This document shows positions 46,998 to 55,169 of a stretch of 64,000 nt of DNA, piece after piece. The first letter of the stretch is position 1. The number at the start of each line of letters is the position of its first letter. The stretch is from Bradyrhizobium xenonodulans (GTDB lineage Bacteria; Pseudomonadota; Alphaproteobacteria; Rhizobiales; Xanthobacteraceae). Location: NCBI RefSeq assembly GCF_027594865.1, contig NZ_CP089391.1:7222501-7286500 (forward strand), read 5' to 3'. A program made the position numbers and the translations under genes. Below the pieces are notes generated by a model. That model was not told the DNA's origin, ran no database searches, and worked only from the letters and a program-made list of their open reading frames with translations.

Positions 46998-47588
46998 ATG
47001 ACTGCAATCGAGAACACCGCGCTCGGCGGGCTGGACAAGGAGGGGCGACTTCTCAATGCCGTTCTCAAGGGCGAGACGACCAGGCCGGGCCGATTCGGTT
47101 TTCGTGGCGATATCGCGTTGAAGTTCCAGGCCCAGCTCGCGGACGAGAAGCGGCCGCCGGATTATTCAATCGAGCAGGTCCTGACGGTCGCGCAGGAGGG
47201 CGAAAGCACAATCCCGGTGCTGGCCGGTTATCTGCATTCATTGGCCTATCTGACCGACGTCAGCAGCGTTCTGGACGGCGCGCTGAGGCCCGACGGGCGC
47301 TACTTCATGTTCTGCAACAATATAGATCTGTTGGCGAAATACCGGACCAAGGTCGGCGACATCACCTTTCACATCCTCCCGTGCGATGAATCGACGGTCT
47401 GGAAAGAGATGATGGACCTGGCCGGGCTCGATAAGAACGACTTCAAGAAATTCGATGCAGGCGGCAAGCTGGACTACCTGCTCGACGCAGCCACAGCTCT
47501 CGATGCCTCCTATGAGGAAATCCCTTACGAAGACGGGCTGAAGCGGATGGGGCCCGTGAAAAACCGCAACCAGAATCGCCCGGTCTGA
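46998..47588 (+). CDS. Orphan protein under a sigma-54 promoter, unknown function
   Basis: A 196-residue cytoplasmic protein with no signal peptide or membrane segment. It starts MTAIENTALGGLDKEGRLLN and contains FGFRGDIALKFQAQLADEKR, VAQEGESTIPVLAGYLHSLA, and YFMFCNNIDLLAKYRTKVGD. I recognise no family. GAGGA sits about 10 nt before the ATG at 46998. It is transcribed away from the iscA-nifS operon from a -24/-12 element, so it belongs to the RpoN regulon of the island. Two cysteines only (FMFCNN, HILPCDE) argue against an Fe-S protein. Confidence 0.8.
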   Translation: MTAIENTALGGLDKEGRLLNAVLKGETTRPGRFGFRGDIALKFQAQLADEKRPPDYSIEQVLTVAQEGESTIPVLAGYLHSLAYLTDVSSVLDGALRPDGRYFMFCNNIDLLAKYRTKVGDITFHILPCDESTVWKEMMDLAGLDKNDFKKFDAGGKLDYLLDAATALDASYEEIPYEDGLKRMGPVKNRNQNRPV

Positions 47589-47968
47589 GCGCTGACTTTG
47601 GATCTCGTCGAAGCGGCCTCCAGGTCGCGCCGTCAGCAGATGTCGCGGTCCATTTCCATCGGAGTGATGAGCGCGAGCCGCTCGCGTTGCGACGCGATCA
47701 ACGCGGCGGCCGCTCGACGCGCGGAGCCGATCCGCGGCGACTCGATCGGACAGATGCCGGTGCGGCCAGGAACTTCTTGCGCTGGAATTCAAATTGACGG
47801 CGATCCCACCCTTGCGGTGCAACGAACAGAGTCCCCGGCACCCTACAAGGCAACCAATGGCCCGCGGCTGTCGTCCTCGTCAACGATCGCGAGATGAAAC
47901 CCACGGGGCTAGCGCACTGAACGCTTTCGGACCCAGAACCGACGTGGATGCTCTGGCTTTCTGCGCGA

Positions 47969-47984
47969 TGTGGGTTTCCAAACA
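47969..47984 (+). promoter_or_regulatory. NifA upstream activator site of the yqeB-hemN pair
   Basis: Exact TGT-N10-ACA, about 105 nt upstream of the -24 element at 48086, a normal distance for NifA. Confidence 0.75.
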
Positions 47985-48085
47985 GGTTCGCGATTCTTCA
48001 ACAAGCCGTTCGTTGCTTTGGGACAGAACTCATGCTGAACGGTCCTGCAATCGTTCGCGGCAAGAGAACCAAGGCATCTGTCAAT

Positions 48086-48101
48086 TGGCGCGGCTCTTGC
48101 T
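48086..48101 (+). promoter_or_regulatory. Sigma-54 (-24/-12) promoter of the yqeB-hemN pair
   Basis: TGGCGCGGCTCTTGCT, with GG and GC ten bases apart and one -24 mismatch. It is 82 nt before the ATG at 48184. Confidence 0.8.
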
Positions 48102-48183
48102 CAGGTGTTCGACGCAATCATCCAGCGCAGCTGCTTTGTCGGCAGCGTTTGCAGAAGCGAGGACACTTCGATTTGAGGTCTGA

Positions 48184-49056
48184 ATGTCTTTAGAAACTGA
48201 TCGTCAGGATCGACTGTTCGTGATTATCCTCGGCACCAATGAGATTGCGTCTGCGATCGCCGTCCATCTTGCGCGCGGCGGAACTTGCGTGGTGCTGTCG
48301 CACGATCCCGATCCGCCTGTGATGCGGCGCAGGATGGCGTTCCATGACGCGCTGTTCGCCGGGACGGCACAGGTCGAAGATATTGTGGGTGAACGCCTCG
48401 ACGACGCCATGCAGGTGCTCAGGGCGATCCGCGGGGACGCCAGCCGACGAAGACGGGTCATCGTCTCCAGTCTCGGTCTTGTCGACCTCCTTCCGATCCG
48501 CCGCATTGATGTGCTGATCGACGCGCGTCTGCAGAAGCGCCAGATCAGGCCCGACCTGCGGCGGCTCGCGGGACTGACCATAGGTCTGGGCCCAGGCTTC
48601 TCCAAGAGCTCGAATTGCGATGTCGCGATCGAAACCCGGCCCGGCAGAATCGGCCTGGTCCAGCGAGACGGCTGGACGGATGCGGCTGACGGAGTTGCGA
48701 GCCGACTCGGTGATCTCGGCGCCGAACGTTTCGTTTATTCCGGCCTTGATGGCACCTGGCGAGCGTCAGTCGCAATTGGAACGCATGTCGAGAAGGATCT
48801 CGTGCTCGGCCATCTTTCCGGCGCGCCCGTCATGGCGCCGCGCGATGGCGTCTTGCGCGGCATCATCCGTGACGGGACCGAGGTTCCTTCCGGCGTCAAA
48901 CTGCTCGAGATCGACCCGCGCGGCGTACTGGCGCAATGGACCGGTATCGACGACCGCGGCCGGGCAATCGCCAACGCGGCGCTAAGTGCGGTCCTTCGAG
49001 GTGCGGCGCAGCGGTTCGGCCTGGTCGTTCAACCTGAGATGTCGGGACACGCGTGA
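48184..49056 (+). CDS. YqeB/EF2563-like protein (molybdenum-hydroxylase accessory family)
   Basis: A 290-residue protein matching the YqeB/EF2563 family, first described as accessory factors of selenium-dependent molybdenum hydroxylases. The N-terminal Rossmann-like part is RLFVIILGTNEIASAIAVHL and MRRRMAFHDALFAGTAQVED. Then come IDVLIDARLQKRQ and TIGLGPGFSKSSNCDVAIET (the family GLGPGF hallmark). The C-terminus has APRDGVLRGIIRDGTEVPSG, then EIDPRGVLAQWTGIDDRGRA. No selenium-dependent hydroxylase is visible in the window. The sigma-54 promoter and NifA site place it in the nitrogen-fixation regulon, followed by a HemN-like gene after about 100 nt. A link to molybdenum handling for nitrogenase is an attractive but unproven idea. 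Confidence 0.8.
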   Translation: MSLETDRQDRLFVIILGTNEIASAIAVHLARGGTCVVLSHDPDPPVMRRRMAFHDALFAGTAQVEDIVGERLDDAMQVLRAIRGDASRRRRVIVSSLGLVDLLPIRRIDVLIDARLQKRQIRPDLRRLAGLTIGLGPGFSKSSNCDVAIETRPGRIGLVQRDGWTDAADGVASRLGDLGAERFVYSGLDGTWRASVAIGTHVEKDLVLGHLSGAPVMAPRDGVLRGIIRDGTEVPSGVKLLEIDPRGVLAQWTGIDDRGRAIANAALSAVLRGAAQRFGLVVQPEMSGHA

Positions 49057-49159
49057 CGCGCCGCCGCACCAGGCGCCTGGAGCGCGTCACTTTGCCTTTT
49101 GGACAGATCGACAAACCCGCCCCGCAGCGGGCGGGCCGAGCCAGCATGGGACAGTAACG

Positions 49160-50494
49160 TTGCAGACCTCAATCCTCAAAAGGCATTACGATGCCCGCCT
49201 GCCTTGGTACACCATCTATCCAACAGTGCCGGAGTTCTCGGCAGCGGTCGGCCCCAAGGATTGTGAGGAATGGCTGAGGCGCCTGCCGACCGACGACGCC
49301 GTGTCGCTCTATATCCACGTTCCATTTTGCCGGTCGATCTGCTGGTATTGCGGCTTTCCGAGGACCAGCACTGGCCGGGATGCGCCGATCCTCGACTATC
49401 TGGCGGTCCTGCATGAGGAAACCCGTCTGGTCGCGGCGCAAGCGCCGCCTGCGCTGCCCGTGAGCGATGTGCATTTCGGCGGCGGAACCCCGACCCTCAT
49501 CCCGCCATCCGAGTTCCCGGCCCTGATGGACGTCCTGCGCCGCCGCTTCACCTTCAGGGAAGGGGCTGCGGTCGCCGTCGAGATCGACCCGCGCACCTTC
49601 ACGGTCGAAATGGCCGAAACTCTCGGAGCGGCCGGCGTCAACCGCGCAAGCCTGGGTGTGCAGAGCTTCGATCCCGTCGTTCAAAAGGCCGTCAACCGGA
49701 TCCAGAGTGAAGCGGAGACGGCGGGTGCCGTCGAAAATCTTCGCAGGAATGGAATAACCCGCATCAACTTCGACCTCATCTATGGTCTGCCAAATCAGAC
49801 AGTGCAGTCCTGCGTCCGGACCGCGGAGACGGTGGTGGCGATGCGCCCCGACCGCCTTGCTGTGTCCGGTTACGCGCATGTTCCCTCCTACAAGAAAAAT
49901 CAGCGTCTGATCGATGAGGCCCTGCTGCCGGACACGGTTGCCCGTGCCGAACAGGCTGCGGCGGTGGGCGACACGCTGGTTGCTGCCGGGTACTGCCAAA
50001 TCGGGCTGGACCATTTCGCCTTGCCGGACGACGAACTCGCGCTGGCGCAGAAGACCGGTCGCTTGCGACGTAACTCGTTGGGGTACTCGGCTGATACGTG
50101 TCAAACCGTTATCGGCCTCGGTGCCTCGGCCATCGGCCGTGTCGGCCACGGCTATGTCCTGAACGAGGTTGCAACGGGTTCCTACACGCAACACATCCGC
50201 GCTGGCCGTCTGGCGACGTCAAAGGGCTATCCTCTCTGCGACGTAGACCGCGTCCGGGCCGCGATCATCGAGCGGCTGATGTGCGACCTGGAGGCTGATG
50301 TTCCGGCAATCTGTGCGGCCTTTGATTTTGATCCGGTTCCCCTGCTCGATTCAGCTGAACGCTTGGCGATGCTCGCCGAGGACGGGGTCGTGGATATCGA
50401 AAGCGGCTTCATCCGCGTGAGGCGGGAGTACCGCTTCTTGCTCCGCACTGTCGCTGGCGCATTCGACGCCTATCTCGACCGCTCGCCCTACTAG
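49160..50494 (+). CDS. HemN-like radical-SAM protein (oxygen-independent coproporphyrinogen III oxidase family)
   Basis: A radical-SAM protein of about 444 residues. The cluster motif is VPFCRSICWYCGFPRTSTG (C-x3-C-x2-C plus G). HFGGGTPTLIPPSEFPALMD and GVQSFDPVVQKAVNRIQSEA follow, then a C-terminal HemN-type domain (SLGYSADTCQTVIGLGASAI). The best start seems to be TTG at 49160 with GGGA eight nt upstream; longer frames to 48986 are not family-like. HemN makes protoporphyrinogen without oxygen, useful when bacteroids need haem for high-affinity oxidases. It probably shares the sigma-54 promoter of the preceding YqeB-like gene. Some HemN-like members are haem chaperones (HemW), so activity is not certain. 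Confidence 0.88.
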   Translation: MQTSILKRHYDARLPWYTIYPTVPEFSAAVGPKDCEEWLRRLPTDDAVSLYIHVPFCRSICWYCGFPRTSTGRDAPILDYLAVLHEETRLVAAQAPPALPVSDVHFGGGTPTLIPPSEFPALMDVLRRRFTFREGAAVAVEIDPRTFTVEMAETLGAAGVNRASLGVQSFDPVVQKAVNRIQSEAETAGAVENLRRNGITRINFDLIYGLPNQTVQSCVRTAETVVAMRPDRLAVSGYAHVPSYKKNQRLIDEALLPDTVARAEQAAAVGDTLVAAGYCQIGLDHFALPDDELALAQKTGRLRRNSLGYSADTCQTVIGLGASAIGRVGHGYVLNEVATGSYTQHIRAGRLATSKGYPLCDVDRVRAAIIERLMCDLEADVPAICAAFDFDPVPLLDSAERLAMLAEDGVVDIESGFIRVRREYRFLLRTVAGAFDAYLDRSPY

Positions 50495-50519
50495 TCCGAT
50501 GCGGATGACGTTTGTGGAA

Positions 50520-50788
50520 GGCAACCGCCGGGAAGGGTCGGCGTGATGGGTTGCCTGATGCAAGTGGGCTGCCTTGAAATTCGGCTGTGTCATCAATCCG
50601 GCGAGACCAGCGATCACCGCCCCGAGCTCTGGCGGCTGGACTTCGCCTTGCTCCCGCTCGCGCGTTTGCCAGTGACTTACACGCGCCGCGCTGACGCCAA
50701 AACGCTCCGTCACCTCCCGACCTGAAACACCACTCCAGATATAGACAAGCACCCGTTCGCGAAGATCCATCGACAGCAGTTTCGCCAT
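50520..50788 (-). pseudogene. IS630-family transposase N-terminal remnant
   Basis: The minus strand from the ATG at 50788 reads MAKLLSMDLRERVLVYIWSG, then REVTERFGVSAARVSHW, the standard helix-turn-helix start of IS630-type transposases. After about 50 codons the frame shifts (a second frame shows GDRWSRRIDD) and no DDE catalytic domain follows. It is therefore an inactive scrap lying just downstream of the hemN-like gene. Confidence 0.8.
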
Positions 50789-51041
50789 GCCCGCATGCTT
50801 CCCATTCCGGCGACGAGCTTTCATCATCAAACCGCGATCTGGACATCCCCAGCAACTCAGCCAGATGGACTAACGCTCACAACCAGCGCAAAAGCTGTCT
50901 CTCTGGCGAAATGCGCGAGCTGCGCAAAGCTCAATTTGAACAGACAATCCCAACAGCATCGCGGCGTTTGAGGTTCCGCTGAGCGAACCAGCGATCTCGT
51001 CTCAAACGACCGAGAGATCTCAAATGCAATGATGCCGACGG

Positions 51042-52865
51042 CTAGCCTGCCGCCGAAATATGGCCGAAGTCGGTGACCTGCCTCTCGAACAGCCCGCGAT
51101 AGATGCCGCCGGGCCGCTTGGTCAGGGCAACATGTGTGCCCTGCTCGACGATACCGCCGTGATCAAACACCAGGATGCGATCGAGGCTGCGCACCGTCGA
51201 CAGGCGGTGTGCGATCACGATCGAGGTGCGCCCCTTCATCAGCCGCTCCATCGCCTGCTGGATCAGCGCCTCCGATTCCGAATCCAGGCTCGAGGTCGCC
51301 TCGTCCAGGATCAGCACCGGTGCGTCCGCCAGGAAGGCACGCGCCAGCGCCACGCGCTGCCGTTCGCCGCCCGAGAGCTTGACGCCGCGCTCGCCAACCA
51401 GCGTGTCGTAGCCCCTCGGCAGCCGCAGGATGAAGTCGTGCGCGTTTGCGAACCGCGCCGCCTGCTCGATCGCCTCCCGGCTGGCCCCTGGCCGGCCATA
51501 GGCGATGTTCTCGGTAAGCGAGCGGTGGAACAGGATCGGATCCTGCTGCACGATCGCGATCTGGCTGCGCAGCGATTGCTGCGTGGCCAGCGCGATGTCC
51601 TGGCCGTCGATCAGAACGCGACCATCGGAGACGTCGTAGAGCCGCTGCACCAGCTTGACGAAGGTCGTCTTGCCAGCGCCGGAGCGGCCGACGAGACCGA
51701 CCCGCTCGCCGGCGCGGATCGTCACCGACAGCCCGTCGTAGAGCGGCGCGATATGGCCGCCATAGTGGAACGTGACATCGTCGAACACGATCTCGCCGCC
51801 CTCGATCGCGATGGGTCGCGCGCCAGCAGCATCGGCGATGCCGATCGGCTCGTCGTGGATGGCGACCAACTCGTCCATGTCGTTGACCGAGCGCTGGAGG
51901 TTGTTGATGTGGAAGCCAACGTCACGCAAATAGGCGTGGATGACGTAGTAGCTGGTCAGCACATAGGTGACGTCGCCGGGCGTGGCGTTCCCCGCCATCC
52001 ACAGCAGCACCGAGCCGCCGATCACCGAGCCGCGCAGGCACAACAGCAGCAACAGCTGCGACAGGGCGGCGCAATTGTGGCGCAGCCAGGTCCGTTGTAC
52101 CCGCACACGCCAGCGCTTGATGACGCGCGCGAGCCGCGCTTCCTCACGTATTTCGGCGCCGAACGATTTTACCAACGCGTTGCAGGTTACCGCATCCGCC
52201 AGCGCGCCTCCGACCTTGGTATCCCAAGCATTGGAGATGCGCGCGGCCGGCGCGATGTAGCGCGTCGAGAACAGCACCGTCATCGTGACATAGGCAGCCG
52301 CACCGAGCGCGACCACGAGGCTGAGCGAGGCCCAATACACACCGAGCAGGATTGTCGATCCGATCAGCACCAGCACTGAAGGCGCCAGCGCCGTCAGGAT
52401 GGTATGGTTCAACAGGTCGAGCGCCCACATGCCGCGGGTGATCTTGCGCACCGTCGAGCCCGCAAAGGAGTTGGCGTGCCAATCGGTCGAGAAGCGCTGC
52501 ACGCGCATGAAGGCGTCCTGCGCGACATCGGACATCGTCCTGAGCGTGAACGGCACGATCGCCTGCAGGCCTGCGAGCCGCAGCACCATCGACGCTGCGC
52601 CCAGCGCAACGATGGCGCCGAATGCGACCAATGTCGCATGGCGCGCGTCGGGATCTGACGGGCCGCGCGTCAGCCCATCGATCAGGTGCCCCGAGAACAC
52701 CGGCATGAAAAGATCGGCGATGGTCGCACCGAGCAGTCCGCCGGCCACGACAAGGGTATGCCCCGGCTGCTTCAGCCAGTGCCGGAACACGAAGGGCAAC
52801 ACGACCCGCATCGCGGTAGAAGGTTTATCAGCTGGAGGGATCATGGCGCAATCAGCCACGCTCAT
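51042..52865 (-). CDS. ABC exporter, fused transmembrane and ATPase domains
   Basis: A 607-residue exporter of the MsbA/multidrug type. About six membrane helices occupy the first 340 residues (for example HTLVVAGGLLGATIADLFMP). The ATPase follows with Walker A GLVGRSGAGKTTFVKLVQRL, signature LSGGERQRVALARAFLADAP, Walker B PVLILDEATSSLDSESEALI and the switch IVIAHRLSTVRSLDRILVFD. It probably works as a homodimer. I chose the ATG at 52865; 52844 is possible, and the frame is open to 53003 without family-like sequence. It is monocistronic, between the IS630 remnant and a gene-poor stretch. Substrate unknown. Confidence 0.9.
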   Translation of the reverse strand: MSVADCAMIPPADKPSTAMRVVLPFVFRHWLKQPGHTLVVAGGLLGATIADLFMPVFSGHLIDGLTRGPSDPDARHATLVAFGAIVALGAASMVLRLAGLQAIVPFTLRTMSDVAQDAFMRVQRFSTDWHANSFAGSTVRKITRGMWALDLLNHTILTALAPSVLVLIGSTILLGVYWASLSLVVALGAAAYVTMTVLFSTRYIAPAARISNAWDTKVGGALADAVTCNALVKSFGAEIREEARLARVIKRWRVRVQRTWLRHNCAALSQLLLLLCLRGSVIGGSVLLWMAGNATPGDVTYVLTSYYVIHAYLRDVGFHINNLQRSVNDMDELVAIHDEPIGIADAAGARPIAIEGGEIVFDDVTFHYGGHIAPLYDGLSVTIRAGERVGLVGRSGAGKTTFVKLVQRLYDVSDGRVLIDGQDIALATQQSLRSQIAIVQQDPILFHRSLTENIAYGRPGASREAIEQAARFANAHDFILRLPRGYDTLVGERGVKLSGGERQRVALARAFLADAPVLILDEATSSLDSESEALIQQAMERLMKGRTSIVIAHRLSTVRSLDRILVFDHGGIVEQGTHVALTKRPGGIYRGLFERQVTDFGHISAAG

Positions 52866-53540
52866 CGGGCAAGCCGGCTCTAACTGACTCAAACCGCAGC
52901 GTCGCAAAGGCGCGAGAGATCTCCGGTCCTCGATCGGCCCCCTCCGCCGAGCGAGACGCTCGACGCCAACGGCCCAAGTTGGTCGGACCTGGAAGCCTGG
53001 CATTCTGAGACGACCGGGAACGCCCCGCCTCTTCCACCATACGTCTTCGGCCTTTTCTCTTCCATAGCATCCCGCTCGCGAGAAGACTTCTCCTTTGAGG
53101 GATTGCAGTCATCGGAAAGCAGGGCGTCGCGCACCTGCCCGGCGGCCGCGACCAAACGTCCATCATGGCTTTCCGTGAGAAAGAAGAGATAGCGCTTGGA
53201 GTACCCCTTGTCGTTGCAGACGACCAGTCGACATGTCCATCAGGCTCGTTCGCGCGCACAGACATCAATTGCATTCCGATTTCCTCGACGCATGACATGC
53301 GCAGCGCCATGCCCCCACGATTGCCATGTGTGCGCCGAAACCATCAATTGCCAAGGTTAGTAGTTGACTGGTGCGCAAGGCGTTCCTGCGGGTGCACGTA
53401 ACGCGGTTGTTACAAGCTCTGGGTGAGCACGTCTTAGCGTCCGAACCCTGGGCATCCTGATTGGCACGGAGTCGGCGGTGGCGAATTGCGGACGGTCGTC
53501 TCCTCGATCAAGCGTCGGAGGACGCTGAGAGCCATCGGAA
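52866..53540. other. Gene-poor region upstream of the ABC exporter
   Basis: About 670 nt. A minus frame near 52889-53180 contains YSKRYLFFLTESHDGRLVAA, then QVRDALLSDDCN, which looks protein-like and may be a frameshifted small gene. No start with a ribosome site was found, so it is not called. Confidence 0.35.
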
Positions 53541-53596
53541 CGCCTCTTGTCTGAGGGTTAAGTCTAAAAGTCATAACCCCTCTCAGACAAGAGGCG
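53541..53596. repeat. Long inverted repeat (hairpin), possible mobile-element ends
   Basis: CGCCTCTTGTCTGAG at 53541 is repeated inverted as CTCAGACAAGAGGCG ending at 53596; the inner bases GGGTTA and TAACCC also pair across a 3-nt bulge, leaving a 13-nt loop. The total stem is about 20 bp. It is not followed by a T-run, so it may be two abutted terminal repeats of a mobile element rather than a terminator. Confidence 0.7.
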
Positions 53597-53754
53597 GCCG
53601 TGCAAACTCTCCTCGCATGTCGCAATGCGTACGCTTCTCAGTCTCGCCTCGGTTACCCCAGGGTACGCTGCAGAGTTGCTGACGGAGGGCTTGTGGGGCG
53701 TTGCGACACCCTGCCACCCTTTTTGGATTCGCCGCTCAAGCACCGCATAGCCTT

Positions 53755-53770
53755 CGGCAAGCGATTTGCA
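53755..53770 (+). promoter_or_regulatory. Sigma-54 (-24/-12) promoter before the broken gene at 53827
   Basis: CGGCAAGCGATTTGCA; GG and GC are ten bases apart. It differs from the element at 46926 by one base. An imperfect NifA site, TGT-N11-ACA, lies about 55 nt upstream. Confidence 0.6.
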
Positions 53771-53826
53771 TTGCGTATCGCGCCACCGAAGTGACAGGCG
53801 CGTGTCTAGCTTGAGGGAGTATTCAC

Positions 53827-54117
53827 ATGACGACGGTCAAGAACATCGCGGCGACACCGTTAGAGCACGGAGCGCTCGGCCAAACGCCCCATCCGAACGC
53901 GGAACCACAAGGCCAAGCGCTTCGAGGCACACGGCAGGTGACGATCGACTGTAGGTCGCGAACGAGACGCCGCCGCCGAAGTGCTCGGTCAAGCAAACAC
54001 CGACCATCGAGACGGAGGCCCCGTTTGCGATGCTGGGGCGCTCTCTTCTCACTTATCCGTTCGATCTGCGCCTGTCATGGGAGCCCATTCATCTCCTTCA
54101 TCCCATACGACTCATAA
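53827..54117 (+). pseudogene. Broken small gene behind a sigma-54 promoter
   Basis: The ATG at 53827 has a strong GAGGGAG ribosome site and begins MTTVKNIAATPLEHGALGQT. After about 38 codons the frame becomes arginine-rich and shadow-like. Meanwhile another frame supplies ETEAPFAMLGRSLLTYPFDL, then RLSWEPIHLLHP and a stop near 54118. This is the pattern of a frameshifted gene of about 95 codons. No family is recognised. Its promoter and start signals suggest it was once a member of the NifA/RpoN regulon. Confidence 0.45.
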
Positions 54118-54303
54118 CCTAGACATGCATTGTCAGGCGGCCGGCTAAATCGCCGCCCGTCCTCAGCTACTCTCTCGGTTTCAAGCACAGAAAACCGTTG
54201 AACTCCCAAGCCGCTTGCAAACTTCCAGCTTTGCGAGCCTTACATGGTAGCGAGCTTGGATCGGTCTAGACTGGCGGAGGTAACCAGATTGACCGATTCC
54301 AGG
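54118..54303. other. Short region before the terminator, possible small RNA
   Basis: No coding frame ends near the terminator at 54304-54339, so an unannotated transcript, perhaps a small RNA, could run through here. No tRNA fold could be drawn. Confidence 0.25.
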
Positions 54304-54339
54304 AAGGCCCGCACGGGGGCTCCGCCGTGCGGGCCTTTT
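54304..54339 (+). terminator. Strong rho-independent terminator
   Basis: GGCCCGCACGG (54306-54316) pairs perfectly with CCGTGCGGGCC (54325-54335) over an 8-nt loop, followed by TTTT. No gene is recognised immediately upstream on the plus strand other than the broken gene ending about 190 nt earlier. Confidence 0.85.
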
Positions 54340-55169
54340 ATCCTCAGGTGTGGCCGGCGTCATTCGCGAGCGGCGGTATGGGCCACGTCGCCCAATAGAA
54401 ATCACATCGCAATTCGATTTCGCTCACACAAGCGGCCGGTTACGGCGGTCCACGACCGGTTTGTCGCAAGTCGCGCCCGTGACGTTCCAAACCGCCCTAA
54501 CTTTGGCTGGTGTTGAACATCATCCAACGCAGGGGCCAGAAGGACATAACGCAGGCAGAAGAACATTCGGACCGCCAAGAGCTGGATCTGCCGTTCTTTG
54601 TAGCGTCTCCATGATCCGGCTCACCGCCGCATAGATTTGACCTTCTCGCCCACGAATAGCACGCGATCGGGAAACAGCCCGGCGTCGGCAATGCTTGCGC
54701 GGGGCACCCGCGCCACACGCGCGCAATGAAGCCATAGTCGCTAACGAATGGCGCGCTGTATCGCCGCTTGCGCCAATGGCACATCGTCAAACACCTGCGG
54801 CCACGCAATACAACGAGATCATCAGCTCTTCTACTGCCCCGCCTGCTGAGTCGTGGCCATAGAGATACAAAGAACCTGACGGCAGCACTCCCTCGTCGAT
54901 CCCGCATGAACGTGGATAGGCTTGGGTCTCGGTCAACTACCAATCTTCGCAATTGTTCGAGGTGACCCGGCATGTCAAACGACCGGAAAATGAGTGTCGT
55001 GCAGGTCAACCGTGATCTCGTTGATATCGCGAAAAACGCGCAGCAATCGGTCCATCGCAGCGGAATTTGATGCCGCCTGCATGGGCCGTCCGATTCTGCG
55101 ACTTACTCATTCGCGTCCAGCCCAAAAGGTTCGTTTTGCGAACAGACGCGTTTTCAGGAGAATGACAGC
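54340..55169. other. Gene-poor region upstream of the TauD-like gene
   Basis: About 830 nt. A minus frame (54497-55009) and its shifted partner contain protein-like pieces (GQIYAAVSRIMETLQRTADP, FVSDYGFIARVW), which suggests a decayed gene on the minus strand. I could not name it. Confidence 0.35.

Noticed and set aside
49169..50194. Long minus frame opposite hemN-like gene
   Set aside because: Shadow; the plus strand carries the full radical-SAM motif set.
51060..52379. Long plus frame opposite the ABC exporter
   Set aside because: Shadow of a strongly supported exporter gene.
52889..53155. Minus frame containing GGGGRSRTGD, similar to a frequent spurious protein
   Set aside because: This string is typical of mis-called frames and lies in an area with no start signal.
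55129..55143. Small palindrome GTTCG-N5-CGAAC upstream of the TauD-like gene
   Set aside because: Five-base arms are expected by chance and do not match a known operator.
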